Notes: a model not told the origin generated them from the letters alone. 64,000 bases of DNA from Bacillus rhizoplanae (GCF_917563915.1 NZ_CAKJTI010000015.1:1-64000), one strand, 5' to 3'. Shown: positions 1 through 8,966, counted from the stretch's first letter. Made by a program: numbers and translations.

Positions 1-72
1 GCCCTGTACAATACAGAACTCATTCCTCATTAGCTGCTTAAAATATGCGTCTAACTTTTTGGGTTCACTTCA
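1..72 (+). mobile_element. Right-end remnant of an IS3-family (IS150-like) element
   Basis: Bases 1-41 encode the last residues of an IS3-type OrfB transposase in the frame PVQYRTHSSLAA then stop. This closely matches the C terminus (SPVQYRAHALKAA) of the complete element at 25474-26924. Bases 49-72 match that element's right inverted repeat (GTCTAACTTTTTGGG...TCACTTCA). The copy is diverged, so it is a related element rather than the same one. The window edge cuts it, so whether the rest is intact is unknown. Confidence 0.8.
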
Positions 73-199
73 TATTTTATATAAAATACTCAGTGCTTTT
101 TAGGTAGAATTTGTTTCTAAATTATCTTCTACATTTTATAAAGCAAATTTGTTGTATAAAATATAAAATAGATAAACAATTTTGTATGGAGTGATAAAA

Positions 200-838
200 A
201 TGGAAGCTTTTATTAGAAGTGATCAATATAATTTTATAAAATCACAAGCTCATATTCTAGTAAATGGACATGCAACAGCAAACGATAGAGGTGTTATTGC
301 TGCTTTAAAGTCTCTTGCGATAGAAAAGGTGTTACATGTTTTTGAAAATCTTACTGATGAACAAAAAGAATTAATTGATATGATTTTAACGGTTGAAAAT
401 AGGGAAGACACGGAAGCGTTTTTATTCAAGTTAAATCCGTATGTCATTCCGTTTCAGGAAGTTACGACGCAAACGTTAAAAAAATTATTTCCTAAAGCTA
501 AAAAATTGAAGCTTCCTGAAATGGAAGGAATAAATATGAAAGAGATGTCTTATCTAGGTTGGATTGATAAAGGCACAAGTAGAAAGTTTATTATAGCAAA
601 GAATAAAAATAAGTTTGTTGGTTTACAAGGCACATTCCAAAGTATAAACAAAAAAGGTATTTGTGCATTGTGCCATGGTCATGAAGAAGTAGGTATGTTT
701 CTAGTTGAAATAAAAGGGGATGTACCAGGTACTTTTGTTAAAAAAGGAAACTATATTTGCCAAGATAGCATAGCGTGTAATCAGAATATGACTTCACTGG
801 ATAAGTTATATGATTTTATTGAGAGATTGAGAAAATAA
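200..838 (+). CDS. FusB/FusC-like elongation factor G-binding protein
   Basis: A 212-residue protein that by family binds EF-G on the ribosome and helps it turn over; in staphylococci such proteins (FusB, FusC) give fusidic acid resistance. The N-terminal helical part (about 1-100) is followed by a treble-clef zinc domain with C155-x2-C158 and C187-x5-C193, and a C-terminal segment (KKGNYICQDS, ACNQ) that follows the FusB pattern closely. The ATG at 200 is chosen because TATGGAGTG precedes it at good spacing; an in-frame start at 182 lacks a ribosome binding site. It stands alone, with a terminator after it. Whether it gives drug resistance cannot be told from sequence. Confidence 0.85.
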   Translation: MEAFIRSDQYNFIKSQAHILVNGHATANDRGVIAALKSLAIEKVLHVFENLTDEQKELIDMILTVENREDTEAFLFKLNPYVIPFQEVTTQTLKKLFPKAKKLKLPEMEGINMKEMSYLGWIDKGTSRKFIIAKNKNKFVGLQGTFQSINKKGICALCHGHEEVGMFLVEIKGDVPGTFVKKGNYICQDSIACNQNMTSLDKLYDFIERLRK

Positions 839-862
839 CTTATAGTAAAAAAATAAGTACAG

Positions 863-890
863 AAAAGGGTGATCTTTTATCATCCTTTTT
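863..890 (+). terminator. Terminator after the FusB-like gene
   Basis: An 11-bp stem AAAAGGGTGAT / ATCATCCTTTT with a five-base loop sits 25 bases after the stop codon; the 3' arm runs into T residues. Factor-independent termination is the simplest reading. Confidence 0.7.
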
Positions 891-899
891 ATCCCGCTA

Positions 900-1035
900 T
901 TCGCGGGCAGTAATACTCCCACCTCAAAATTCAGTGAAAGCAAAGAAGTAAGGTGGGAGATAAACTGCCCGTAAAAGCCCGATTGGTGAGGGCTGATAAT
1001 CAGTGGGGGATGAAGAATCCCCCACTGATTAAAGC
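900..1035. mobile_element. Solo palindromic end of an IS605/IS1341-like element
   Basis: This gene-free stretch holds three consecutive hairpins. The first is nested, CGGGCAG (904-910)/CTGCCCG (965-971) around CTCCCACCT (916-924)/AGGTGGGAG (951-959). The second is AGCCC/GGGCT (976-994). The third is a 13-bp stem AATCAGTGGGGGA/TCCCCCACTGATT (998-1030). The third hairpin and the following TTCACTTTAT resemble the left end of the TnpB element near 47560-47625, and the CTCCCACC palindrome recurs there too. No transposase gene is present, so this is a remnant or a non-autonomous palindromic element. Bases 839-1203 hold nothing else recognisable. Confidence 0.6.
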
Positions 1036-1203
1036 TTCACTTTATGCTGTAAAGCATGGGTTATTCAATTTTGCATAGATGAGAAAAGATGAACAGTAGG
1101 GAAAGGATCATTTTTTGCATGGCATGATTTTTGCATTTTAATAAAAAAGATTCAGGAAAGTTTTTTGAATGTGAAAATTATGTTGATAAAGGGGAAATGA
1201 CCT

Positions 1204-2148
1204 ATGAAATATCCACTAACGCCAGATGTAAAACCAGAGTTTTGTACGACAGGTTCATTTATGAGATTACCATCAAGTAATGAGCAAGCAAAGATTGCAA
1301 TTCTAGGAATGCCGTTTGATACGGCTGCTTCTTTTCGCGTTGGTGCGCGTTTTGCTCCGCAAGCAATTCGTCAAGCATCTATGACTTTGTTCCCATATCA
1401 TCCGATTCACCATGTTTATCCGTTTGATGATACAAATGCAATTGATATTGGTGATGTGTCTGTGATCCCGCACAATATTCATCGTAGCTATGATGTAATT
1501 GAAGAAACTGTTTTGGGATTAATGCAACAAGGAATTATTCCGATAGGTCTTGGAGGGGATCACTCAGTTACATTAGCAAGTCTTCGTGCAGCAGCGAAAG
1601 TTCATGGACCTGTCGCAATGATTCACTTCGACTCCCACACAGACACATGGGATACATATTATGAAGAGAAATATTGGCACGGTTCCCCATTTATTCGTGC
1701 ACATGAAGAAGGGTTACTACAACCTGAAAAAGTATTCCAAATTGGTATCCGGGGAACATTAAATCATCCTGGTGATATAGAAGCTAGTAATGATTTAGGT
1801 TATAACGTCATTACAACAGCTGAATTATGTGATCGTGGTTTTGAAAGCGTTCTTGAGCAAATGCGAGCAACGATTGGCGATACACCATGTTTCTTAACCT
1901 TTGACATTGATTTTGTAGATCCATCTTGTGCACCTGGTACAGGTACGTTAGAAGTGGGGGGATTTAACAGTCGCGAGACATTAAACATGGTGCGTTCATT
2001 AAGTGGATTTAATTATATCGGTTTCGACTTAGTAGAAGTATTGCCGCCATATGATCAAGCTCAAATTACTTCTCTTTTAGCAGCAACACTTGTGCATGAT
2101 TTTGCTAGCTTAATTGCTTTACAGCTGAAAAATGAAGTGAATAAGTAA
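1204..2148 (+). CDS. speB: Agmatinase-type ureohydrolase
   Basis: A 314-residue member of the arginase/agmatinase superfamily, which hydrolyses guanidino compounds to urea plus an amine; agmatine to putrescine is the most likely reaction. The two-manganese site is complete: H120 in GGDHS, D143/H145/D147 in DSHTD, and D234/D236 in TFDIDFVDP, followed by the typical APGTGT loop. An RBS (AAAGGGGAAATGACCT) precedes the ATG. It is monocistronic, ending in a bidirectional terminator shared with msrA. Formimidoylglutamase, guanidinobutyrase or guanidine hydrolase activity cannot be excluded from motifs alone. Confidence 0.8.
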   Translation: MKYPLTPDVKPEFCTTGSFMRLPSSNEQAKIAILGMPFDTAASFRVGARFAPQAIRQASMTLFPYHPIHHVYPFDDTNAIDIGDVSVIPHNIHRSYDVIEETVLGLMQQGIIPIGLGGDHSVTLASLRAAAKVHGPVAMIHFDSHTDTWDTYYEEKYWHGSPFIRAHEEGLLQPEKVFQIGIRGTLNHPGDIEASNDLGYNVITTAELCDRGFESVLEQMRATIGDTPCFLTFDIDFVDPSCAPGTGTLEVGGFNSRETLNMVRSLSGFNYIGFDLVEVLPPYDQAQITSLLAATLVHDFASLIALQLKNEVNK

Positions 2149-2176
2149 GAGGACAATTATTATATTGAAATATAAA

Positions 2177-2207
2177 AAGACCGATGAAACAACTTTTCAT
2201 CGGTCTT
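2177..2207. terminator. Bidirectional terminator between speB and msrA
   Basis: AAGACCGATGAAA pairs with TTTCATCGGTCTT around a short loop, with A-rich and T-rich flanks on both sides, so it can serve both converging genes. Confidence 0.8.
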
Positions 2208-2224
2208 AAAAACACGTCCATTTA

Positions 2225-2761
2225 TTATTTTTTCTGCCAATTTTCCTTGATAAAGTCTTCACGACCAGATTCTTTCTGTTCCTTCGCATATTTGTCAGGA
2301 TTTTTTTTATAAAAATGTTGATGGTATTCTTCCGCCTCGTAAAATGAAGCAGCTGGGCGAATGTCTGTTACAATTGGATCTTTAAATATACCACTTTCTG
2401 CTAATGTTTGTTTTGATTTTTCAGCAAGTTCTTTTTGCGCTTCATTGTGATAAAAAATGGCTGTACGATAAGATGGACCACGATCAAAAAACTGTCCGCC
2501 ATCATCAGTTGGATCAATTTGCGGCCAATATAGATCTAATAATTTCTGATATGGAAAAATAGAAGGATCAAATGTAATTTGAACGACTTCTAAATGTCCA
2601 GATTCTCCAGATTTTACATCTTCATATGTTGGATTTTCAACATGCCCTCCTGCATAACCTGAAATGACTTTATGTATACCAGGAAGTTCATCAAATGGCT
2701 TTACCATACACCAAAAGCAACCACCAGCAAAAGTTGCAAGTTCAAATTGTTTTTCTTCCAT
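2225..2761 (-). CDS. msrA: Peptide methionine sulfoxide reductase MsrA
   Basis: A 178-residue MsrA that reduces the S-epimer of methionine sulfoxide in proteins with thioredoxin as donor. The GGCFWC motif places the catalytic cysteine at residue 15; YAGG, the HLEVVQ strand and EEYHQHF near the C terminus are family features. The start at 2761 follows AGGGGGAT; a longer in-frame extension to 2860 has no RBS and runs towards the end of the neighbouring mobile element. No MsrB domain is fused. The TnpB-like element ends about 85 bases upstream of this start, so the original promoter may have been separated or replaced. Confidence 0.9.
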   Translation of the reverse strand: MEEKQFELATFAGGCFWCMVKPFDELPGIHKVISGYAGGHVENPTYEDVKSGESGHLEVVQITFDPSIFPYQKLLDLYWPQIDPTDDGGQFFDRGPSYRTAIFYHNEAQKELAEKSKQTLAESGIFKDPIVTDIRPAASFYEAEEYHQHFYKKNPDKYAKEQKESGREDFIKENWQKK

Positions 2762-2845
2762 TGCATGTAATCCCCCTAAATTGATATGTTTTATATAGTA
2801 TCGTATATGTTGTTTATCATAGCAAGAGAAAAGTCTGGAAGAAAA

Positions 2846-2990
2846 TTGAACTACCCCCACCTAAAATCCTAACGGATTTTTGAGGAAGGGGATTCCCCAA
2901 AAGGACAACTAAGACAAAATGCTTAGCAGACCATACCCATTCAACAAGGTATGGTTTTTCTACTTTCAAACTTAGACAAACCTTTTACTT
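2846..2990 (-). ncRNA. Possible omega RNA / right-end guide RNA of the TnpB-like element
   Basis: TnpB nucleases use an RNA that overlaps the 3' end of tnpB and runs into the right end. Here the minus strand from the end of the gene holds ACCATACC/GGGTATGGT (around 2935-2960), GGGGAATCCCC and ATCCGTTAGGAT, then GTGGGGGTAGTTCAA. The location and folding potential fit; transcription is inferred only. Confidence 0.4.
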
Positions 2991-4647
2991 CCAAGTCTGT
3001 AAGAGCCCCTGAAGGAAAAAGTTCGTTCACAGAACGAATCTTGTTATGGTTCGAAAGCTCCATCTGATAGAATGTGTGAACACGCAAATCAGACAGGATA
3101 CCAGACAGCCACTTCCATTGCACCCAATGATGCAGACCTACCATCTTCTCTGGTAATAGTGAATACAAAATTGGTGGAAGTTTTTCTTTAAATCCCATTG
3201 CTCTTCTAGCAATGACATAAGAAGCTGTTTGGTGAATGCTGATACCAAAACGTTTCATATATTTGATTTTACCAATTTGAGAAGTGTACGCTGGATTTAT
3301 CTCAAATACTGCTACACGCATCTTCTCAGCACGGCTTTTAATAGCTGAAATCATCTTTTTGTAAGCAAACATGCTCATCATCATGTTTGCTTTTTTGTTG
3401 CCATAAGGATTCTTAACCTTTGCTTTTGTTGTGTTTAATTTTTCTACAACAATTGGCTTGTTTGCTTTTACAGCAATATCAACTAATGCAATGGCTTCTG
3501 CTTCCATAATTTTAGTAATTTGTTCTGATGTTTTATCTAAAATATCAAAGGATAATACACCCGTTTTTATGAGTTGTCCTTGTTTATTGATGTTTGCCCA
3601 AGCAAAGTGGTCAAAATTACAGTCTACTCCAATGACACCATCGGATTTGTTGAAGTTTTTAGTTTGGTTCTCTTCAATATCTATTAAACATTTAAAAATG
3701 TAGTAATCCCTGTGGTCTTCAATTGCCCAACTGATTGGTTTTCCTGTATTCTTTTTATCTTTGCAATTCCATTGGTTTTGAACAGCTGCATTCACTTGTT
3801 CTTGTCCATACGGAAATGTAAGGTTCGGAATTTCAACTGCAATACCGTTTGGTGTTGTAAAGTGTAAAGATTGTGATTCTGTATTGTATGTAAATACAAA
3901 GTTTCCTGATTTCGCGTCTTTTCGAGCTGAAATCAACATTTGATTGTAACGAGCCTTTTCAAAATCCTGAACCCAAAGTGTATGATTTTGAGCATAAGTA
4001 TCTACAGTATGTTGTGCTTTGAATAGTTTTTTACTCCCAAATACAACAGAAGAAACATTGTTTTTTAAACTATGAAGTAATTTTTGTAGTCTATCCAACC
4101 GAAATTCAAGGCTACCTAAACGAGAACGAAGTGTTTGAATACGCACATTTAAATATTCATGCTCAAATTGATAGGCGTGATAGTAAATATCCGTTCTCTT
4201 TTTAAACTGCACAATAAAATATCGTCCCATTTGTTGTTCTTTGGACGTTTTATTGAACTTTGGCTTCCCTTTGATAAAAGATGTTTTCATTTTATTTAGC
4301 ACTGTCAAATCTGACTTGGTTTTCTTAATCTTCTTTTTTACAGCTTTAATCTGTTCATTTTTATTTTCGATATACAATTTCTTCAATTCTGTCTGAGAAG
4401 AAAACAGTGCATTGGCTTCCTGCACAGCACTATTTGCATAATAATCATTCAGACTAAATCGTGATTTTACAGTAATTTGCATACTATCAGAACGTCTGGA
4501 GGTGCCAGAACGTTTTTTTAACACTTGCGTTTGAAAAGCGAAATGCTTCGCACGATTAAATACGAAAAGAGCATGGCCAATAGCTTCAACATACTTCGGA
4601 TTCAGTGCATTCTTATAGATACGAATTGAAAAATATGCTTTTTTCAT
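2941..4647 (-). CDS. TnpB-related RuvC-like nuclease, large variant
   Basis: A 568-residue TnpB-related protein. RuvC-I is seen as GVIGVDCNF (Asp342) and RuvC-II as IVVEKLN (Glu402). The C-terminal block NPAYTSQIGK...SIHQTASYVIARR marks the TnpB-related subfamily; at the usual place of the third acidic residue there is SIHQ (His472). The CxxC...CxxC zinc finger of classical TnpB is absent. The N-terminal 300 residues are long and Lys-rich with coiled-coil potential. The start at 4647 follows AAAGGAGCG. No tnpA lies nearby. Whether it is an active RNA-guided nuclease is open because of the altered third catalytic position. Confidence 0.75.
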   Translation of the reverse strand: MKKAYFSIRIYKNALNPKYVEAIGHALFVFNRAKHFAFQTQVLKKRSGTSRRSDSMQITVKSRFSLNDYYANSAVQEANALFSSQTELKKLYIENKNEQIKAVKKKIKKTKSDLTVLNKMKTSFIKGKPKFNKTSKEQQMGRYFIVQFKKRTDIYYHAYQFEHEYLNVRIQTLRSRLGSLEFRLDRLQKLLHSLKNNVSSVVFGSKKLFKAQHTVDTYAQNHTLWVQDFEKARYNQMLISARKDAKSGNFVFTYNTESQSLHFTTPNGIAVEIPNLTFPYGQEQVNAAVQNQWNCKDKKNTGKPISWAIEDHRDYYIFKCLIDIEENQTKNFNKSDGVIGVDCNFDHFAWANINKQGQLIKTGVLSFDILDKTSEQITKIMEAEAIALVDIAVKANKPIVVEKLNTTKAKVKNPYGNKKANMMMSMFAYKKMISAIKSRAEKMRVAVFEINPAYTSQIGKIKYMKRFGISIHQTASYVIARRAMGFKEKLPPILYSLLPEKMVGLHHWVQWKWLSGILSDLRVHTFYQMELSNHNKIRSVNELFPSGALTDLEVKGLSKFESRKTIPC

Positions 4648-4738
4648 TGGACACGCTCCTTTCTTGTTTTGTATACACAAAGTATATCAAAAAAGAACGT
4701 ACGTTTCTATTTGTATACTTAAAAAAAACAACAAAAAT

Positions 4739-4789
4739 GCGATTCATCCCCCACCTATCGCTTCGCGCTTGAGGTGGGGGATGAATCGC
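4739..4789. repeat. Left-end palindrome of the TnpB-like element
   Basis: A perfect 18-bp stem (GCGATTCATCCCCCACCT and its complement) flanks a 15-base loop that itself contains GCTTCGCGC. Such subterminal hairpins are what the single-strand transposases of IS605/IS200 elements recognise. It lies about 35 bases beyond the capA-like stop codon and might also act as its terminator. Confidence 0.7.
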
Positions 4790-4824
4790 CAGATACGATA
4801 AAAAATTAATTGATTCGTATCAAT

Positions 4825-5958
4825 CTATTGTGTCCGTTTATCAATAATGTTTCCATCTGTATCAATTTGTACATCATTGGAAATAGATTGCAAGTATTGC
4901 AGCATGTTTTGTTTTTCTGTATCTTGAAGCGGTGTAACTTGGTTATTACGAATCATATAAGGATTAAATGACATTTGTACGTCTTTTCCTTTAAATTTAA
5001 TTGTTAGTACACCAGTTTCTGCACTATGTCCTGTTACATAGTCAGGGAAGAGGAAGTTTCCAAGTGAGTATGCAACGGGAACTTTGTTGTAATATTCAAA
5101 GCCTTGTAACCAGTGAGGGTGACTTCCGACAATAGCATTTGCACCTGCTTCTATCATTTTTTGTACATATTCTTTTTGATAGTCAGCTGGACGATTTGTT
5201 TTTTCGACACCCCAATGCATATACACAATCATATAATCGGCATCTTTCTTTTGTTCTTTAATCGTTTTTGTAACTAAGTTTAAATCGTAGCCATTTGCAA
5301 CGCCGGGTTTATCATTTGTAGCTACCCATGCAGAATCAGGCATAAAACGGACAAACGAGATAAACTTAAATTTTTTACCCTTAATTGTAACTTCTCTCGC
5401 TGTATACGCATCTGATGCATTTTTTCCTGCACCGATATAGGGAAGGCCTATTTTTTCTACATGGAAAATTGTATCCAATAAGCCGTCTTGGAAATAATCG
5501 AGTGTATGGTTATTTCCGATATTAACAATGTCATAGCCTGTATTTTTAATAGCTTGTAATGTGGAGGGATCGCTTTTAATCCAAAATAGTTGGCCAGGAT
5601 ATTTTTTCTCGCGAGTTGTAAACGCAGATTCTAGATTTACAAATGAGTAGTCCGCTTTTTCTATTTCCGGTTTTACATGCTGAAATGGATAATCAGCACC
5701 TTTACTTTGAATAACAGGGCGTAATTGCCAATCAAACATTGTATCACCCGAGAATGTAAGTGTAATTTCAGGATCTTCTTTCGGTTTATTTGTTAGTTCT
5801 TTTCCTTTTGCCTTTTCTGTTTGCTTATTTTTTACTGCTGTGTTTTGTTCATTTTTCGTTTCTGAATTTAGTACATAGTTAATCAATAAGATTATAGGGG
5901 TAAAAAGGATGGCTAACAGTATGGTGCGTTTTAGTAATATTATTTTTTGAATTTTCAT
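4825..5958 (-). CDS. CapA-family (poly-gamma-glutamate capsule protein type) metallophosphatase-like protein
   Basis: A 377-residue protein with one N-terminal membrane segment (about residues 10-28) and an extracytoplasmic PGA_cap domain. Visible motifs are SGDTMFDW, NIGNNHTLD, YMHWGVE and GSHPHWLQG, the calcineurin-like metal-site pattern of CapA/PgsA. Family members take part in poly-gamma-glutamate synthesis or export, but stand-alone copies like this one have no proven substrate. No capB or capC lies nearby, so a capsule role is not supported by context. The RBS GGAAGGGA precedes the ATG. The TnpB-like element lies just downstream. Confidence 0.75.
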   Translation of the reverse strand: MKIQKIILLKRTILLAILFTPIILLINYVLNSETKNEQNTAVKNKQTEKAKGKELTNKPKEDPEITLTFSGDTMFDWQLRPVIQSKGADYPFQHVKPEIEKADYSFVNLESAFTTREKKYPGQLFWIKSDPSTLQAIKNTGYDIVNIGNNHTLDYFQDGLLDTIFHVEKIGLPYIGAGKNASDAYTAREVTIKGKKFKFISFVRFMPDSAWVATNDKPGVANGYDLNLVTKTIKEQKKDADYMIVYMHWGVEKTNRPADYQKEYVQKMIEAGANAIVGSHPHWLQGFEYYNKVPVAYSLGNFLFPDYVTGHSAETGVLTIKFKGKDVQMSFNPYMIRNNQVTPLQDTEKQNMLQYLQSISNDVQIDTDGNIIDKRTQ

Positions 5959-6167
5959 AAAAATCCCTTCCTTATGAGTTAATAATATAAATATATTGAA
6001 TGTTAATTTAGATTTATATTCTGATATATATTTATGATGATTTTCAATAATAAGGTAACATGAGTAGCTTGATTAGGACAACGTGAAAATTGAAAATATT
6101 AAATTTTTAAAAAATAGTCTATAATTCTACTTATAATTTTATATATGGAAAGAATAGGTGGGAGAGA

Positions 6168-6881
6168 ATGGTTTTACTTGGTGCTTTAGTAAATGGACTA
6201 TGTATTATTGCAGGGACATTATTAGGTAGAATTTTTAGTGGCATTTCGGAAAATGTGAAATCGACTGTTATGCATGCAATTGCTTTAGCAGTAACGGTGC
6301 TTGGTTTGCAAATGGGGTTGAAAAGTGAAAATTTTTTAATTGTCATTTTAAGTCTTGTCATTGGAGCAGTAATCGGGGAATTGCTTATGTTAGAAGAGAA
6401 ATTAAAAAATTTAGGAGATTGGCTAGAGAAAAAGATAGGATCAGGTGGAAAAGGGAGTATATCGCTAGGGTTTGTAACTGCAACATTAATATTTGTAATG
6501 GGAGCAATGGGGATTATTGGTGCTTTAGATAGTGGTATTCGTGGAAATCATAATGTTTTATATACGAAAGCGATTATAGACGGTTTTATTTCACTTATTT
6601 TAACGACAACATTAGGAATGGGTGTATTATTTTCGGCTATTCCTGTTACTTTATATGAAGGGCTGATTGCAATTTTTGCAACGCAAATTGATCGGTTTGT
6701 ACCGGAAACATTAATGAATAATTTTATTGTGGAAATGACAGCAACAGGCGGGATTATGATTTTTGCCATTGGATTAAATTTACTTGAGGTTATCAAAATT
6801 AAGGTAGCTAATTTATTGCCGGGTATATTTGTAACGGCGGTGCTTGTCTCGATTATGTATGGGTATACACATTATTTTTAA
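6168..6881 (+). CDS. DUF554 family membrane protein
   Basis: A 237-residue integral membrane protein with about six or seven hydrophobic segments, and glycine-rich stretches such as GALVNGLCIIAGTLLG at the N terminus and GAMGIIGALDSGIRG near the middle, typical of the DUF554 (YdfK/YqgA-like) family. The biochemical function is unknown; a transport role has been suggested for the family. The RBS GGTGGGAGAGA stands directly before the ATG. It is followed on the same strand by an acetyltransferase after about 60 bases. Confidence 0.7.
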   Translation: MVLLGALVNGLCIIAGTLLGRIFSGISENVKSTVMHAIALAVTVLGLQMGLKSENFLIVILSLVIGAVIGELLMLEEKLKNLGDWLEKKIGSGGKGSISLGFVTATLIFVMGAMGIIGALDSGIRGNHNVLYTKAIIDGFISLILTTTLGMGVLFSAIPVTLYEGLIAIFATQIDRFVPETLMNNFIVEMTATGGIMIFAIGLNLLEVIKIKVANLLPGIFVTAVLVSIMYGYTHYF

Positions 6882-6942
6882 TAAAAAGCAGGAAGATGCT
6901 TTAGTGTGATAATAGTTATTTAGGGAAGGGAGTTAGGATGAA

Positions 6943-7848
6943 ATGTATGAAATAAAATCGTTAAGCGTATTATCATTCGAAGAAGCTACAAATTTGTGGA
7001 ACGCTGGATTCGAAGGGTATTTCATCGAAATTAAAATGACAATGGATGCTTTTTTAGCAAGAATGGCAATGGAGGAATTGTCACCATCATTTTCACTTGT
7101 AGCGTTTAATAACGGTGAGCCAGTTGGCATTATTTTAAATGGAATTAGAATCATACATGGTAAAAAAATTGCATGGAACGGTGGAACAGGTGTTATTTCC
7201 GAATTTCGCAATCGAGGAGTAGGTAGAGCATTAGTAAGAGCTTCGTTAGAATTGTATGAAAAAGAAGGAGTAGATATTGCGATGCTGGAGGCAATCAGTA
7301 AAAATGATTCCGCGATTCATCTTTATAAAAAGATGGGTTATGAAGTAATTGATCAACTTTTGATGTTACAGCATACAGAAATATTAGAAGATAGTGCTTT
7401 TCAGTTGCAACAGAGTAATACATACCATGTAAAAAGAGTTATAGCACAGGATATACATACTATTCAAATATCAAATGAAGAAATAAAGCCTTGGCAGACA
7501 GAATGGATGAGTGTAAGAAAAGATGGGGAATTATTAACTGTGTATGATGATACAAATGAAGAATTAGCGTATTTTCTTTATAAAAAAGTACTTGATCAGA
7601 CAGGAAAACAACAAGCAACTGTATTGTATCAAAGTTATGTAGATACAAAGCGTATAGATCAGGAGGATATTGTTCGATTCGGATTACGTGAAGTTTTTTC
7701 TCCTTTACAAGGGAAGTTGAACAAGATGACTATGAATCTGCCCGCTTCTAATGAAGTGATTGTTCGTATTTTAAAAGAAGCGGGATTTACAGTTGCGAAT
7801 GAGCAAGTGTTTATGGTGCAACATTTATCCTGCGTTAACGAGGAGTAA
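6943..7848 (+). CDS. GNAT-family N-acetyltransferase (two-domain)
   Basis: A 301-residue protein with an N-terminal GNAT acetyl-CoA-binding fold. The pyrophosphate loop is FRNRGVGRALVRASLE (about residues 89-104), followed by LEAISKNDSAIHLYKKMGYE, the usual beta4-alpha4 signature. The C-terminal 150 residues are less conserved and may be a second, degenerate GNAT-like lobe. The substrate is unknown. A second, truncated GNAT reading frame follows 17 bases later. Confidence 0.75.
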   Translation: MYEIKSLSVLSFEEATNLWNAGFEGYFIEIKMTMDAFLARMAMEELSPSFSLVAFNNGEPVGIILNGIRIIHGKKIAWNGGTGVISEFRNRGVGRALVRASLELYEKEGVDIAMLEAISKNDSAIHLYKKMGYEVIDQLLMLQHTEILEDSAFQLQQSNTYHVKRVIAQDIHTIQISNEEIKPWQTEWMSVRKDGELLTVYDDTNEELAYFLYKKVLDQTGKQQATVLYQSYVDTKRIDQEDIVRFGLREVFSPLQGKLNKMTMNLPASNEVIVRILKEAGFTVANEQVFMVQHLSCVNEE

Positions 7849-7865
7849 TATTATGGTCACTAGCG

Positions 7866-8150
7866 ATGAATGGAGATGAAGTGGTTGGTTTTATCTTTAG
7901 TAAAAAAGGTGTTGACAATAAAGCTGAAATTACTCACTTAGGTGTACGTCGTTCTAAGCGTAAACAAGGATTGGGATTAGCGCTATTACATCATGCATTT
8001 GGTCAATTGTATCAAGACGGGATTACAAAAGTTCATTTAAATGTAGATTCTGAGAATATTACAGGTGCACCTCGTGTATATCAAACAGCTGGAATGAAAG
8101 TGCAGAGTAAATTTGTTCGCTTTGATAAAGAGGTTTCTGTTAGAAAATAA
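7866..8150 (+). pseudogene. Truncated GNAT acetyltransferase, C-terminal part only
   Basis: The 94-residue frame has the GNAT core: THLGVRRSKRKQGLGLALLH is the acetyl-CoA loop and NVDSENITGAPRVYQTAGM is the terminal signature. The N-terminal strands are missing, and no good RBS precedes the ATG at 7866. The frame continues upstream as ILWSLA before running into the stop of the preceding gene, which points to loss of the 5' part. It might still be translated by coupling, but a functional enzyme is unlikely. A terminator follows. Confidence 0.6.
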
Positions 8151-8152
8151 AG

Positions 8153-8184
8153 AAGAAGTCCAGTAGTGAATTGCTGGACTTCTT
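8153..8184. terminator. Terminator between GNAT fragment and dioxygenase gene
   Basis: An 11-bp stem AAGAAGTCCAG/CTGGACTTCTT with a ten-base loop and T-rich 3' flank; convergent genes on both sides could share it. Confidence 0.75.
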
Positions 8185-8204
8185 TGGTTTCATATTATTA
8201 AGAA

Positions 8205-8966
8205 TTAAAATTGTAAACAAAGATAGCTTAATGTTCCAAATTCATAGCTACGATGAATTACTTTTGGTTCTGCCTTGCCGCTTCCCATTGCAATGAAAAG
8301 AGGAACAAAGTGTTCTGCTCTTGGAACAGCTAAACGTGCATGAGGAGCTTCAACTTCCCAGTTGAATAGGGCGTCTGTATTGTTGTTCTGAATTTGATCA
8401 ATGAGCCATTCATCAAATTCAACAGCCCATGATTCAGGCGTAGTTTGTTCCCATTTTAACATCCGTAAATTGTGCACCGTAACACCGCTGCCAATGACTA
8501 AAATATCTTCTTTTCCAAGTTCTTGAATGGCTTTTCCAATTTCATATTGTTCTTTTGCAGGAAGGAAGGGATTTACTGAAATTTGAACGACAGGTATATC
8601 AGCCTGCGGATACATACGGTATAGAAGTGTCCAAGAGCCATGATCTAATCCGCGCGTTGTATCTTTTTGAACCGCAATCCCTCGGTTTTTAAATTTCTCT
8701 TCTAGCATTGCTGCAATAGCTGACGAACCTTTTGCAACGTAGTTTATTTCATATAATTCAGGAGGAAAGCCGCCAAAATCATAAATCGTTTCATAGGCAT
8801 TGTCTGAAGAAGAAATAGTTAAAATTTCACTTTCCCAATGAGCCGTAAAAATGACAATTGCTTTTGGTTTATATGTTTTACCAAGTGTTTGTAAAAATTT
8901 TGTATAGTCGGTATCTTGAATGGCTAGCATAGGAGAACCATGTGCTAAAAATAATGATGGCATCAT
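8205..8966 (-). CDS. DODA-type extradiol ring-cleavage dioxygenase (YgiD-like)
   Basis: A 253-residue member of the LigB/DODA class III extradiol dioxygenases, which use a single metal to open catechol-type rings. Likely metal or catalytic histidines are seen in FLAHGSPM near the start, FTAHWES, LDHGSWT and VTVHNLR. E. coli YgiD, the closest well-known relative, cleaves L-DOPA at positions 4,5; the natural substrate here is unknown. RBS GGAGGT lies upstream of two adjacent ATG codons (8966 and 8963). It is a single gene, convergent with the GNAT pair. Confidence 0.8.
   Translation of the reverse strand: MMPSLFLAHGSPMLAIQDTDYTKFLQTLGKTYKPKAIVIFTAHWESEILTISSSDNAYETIYDFGGFPPELYEINYVAKGSSAIAAMLEEKFKNRGIAVQKDTTRGLDHGSWTLLYRMYPQADIPVVQISVNPFLPAKEQYEIGKAIQELGKEDILVIGSGVTVHNLRMLKWEQTTPESWAVEFDEWLIDQIQNNNTDALFNWEVEAPHARLAVPRAEHFVPLFIAMGSGKAEPKVIHRSYEFGTLSYLCLQF

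Larger units (their letters stand above)
2846..4800 (-). mobile_element. IS605-superfamily TnpB-only element (IS1341-like)
   Basis: The element contains one gene, a TnpB-like nuclease, with structured ends and no TnpA. The right end, downstream of tnpB on the minus strand, finishes in GGTGGGGGTAGTTCAA near 2846; the other TnpB element also ends in GGAGTTCAA (near 49122). The left end carries an 18-bp-stem palindrome (4739-4789). It sits between msrA and the capA-like gene. Outer limits are estimates, because the empty site is not available for comparison. Confidence 0.65.

Noticed and set aside
7866-8150. Full-function GNAT acetyltransferase
   Set aside because: The N-terminal half of the fold is missing, so it is listed as a truncated gene.
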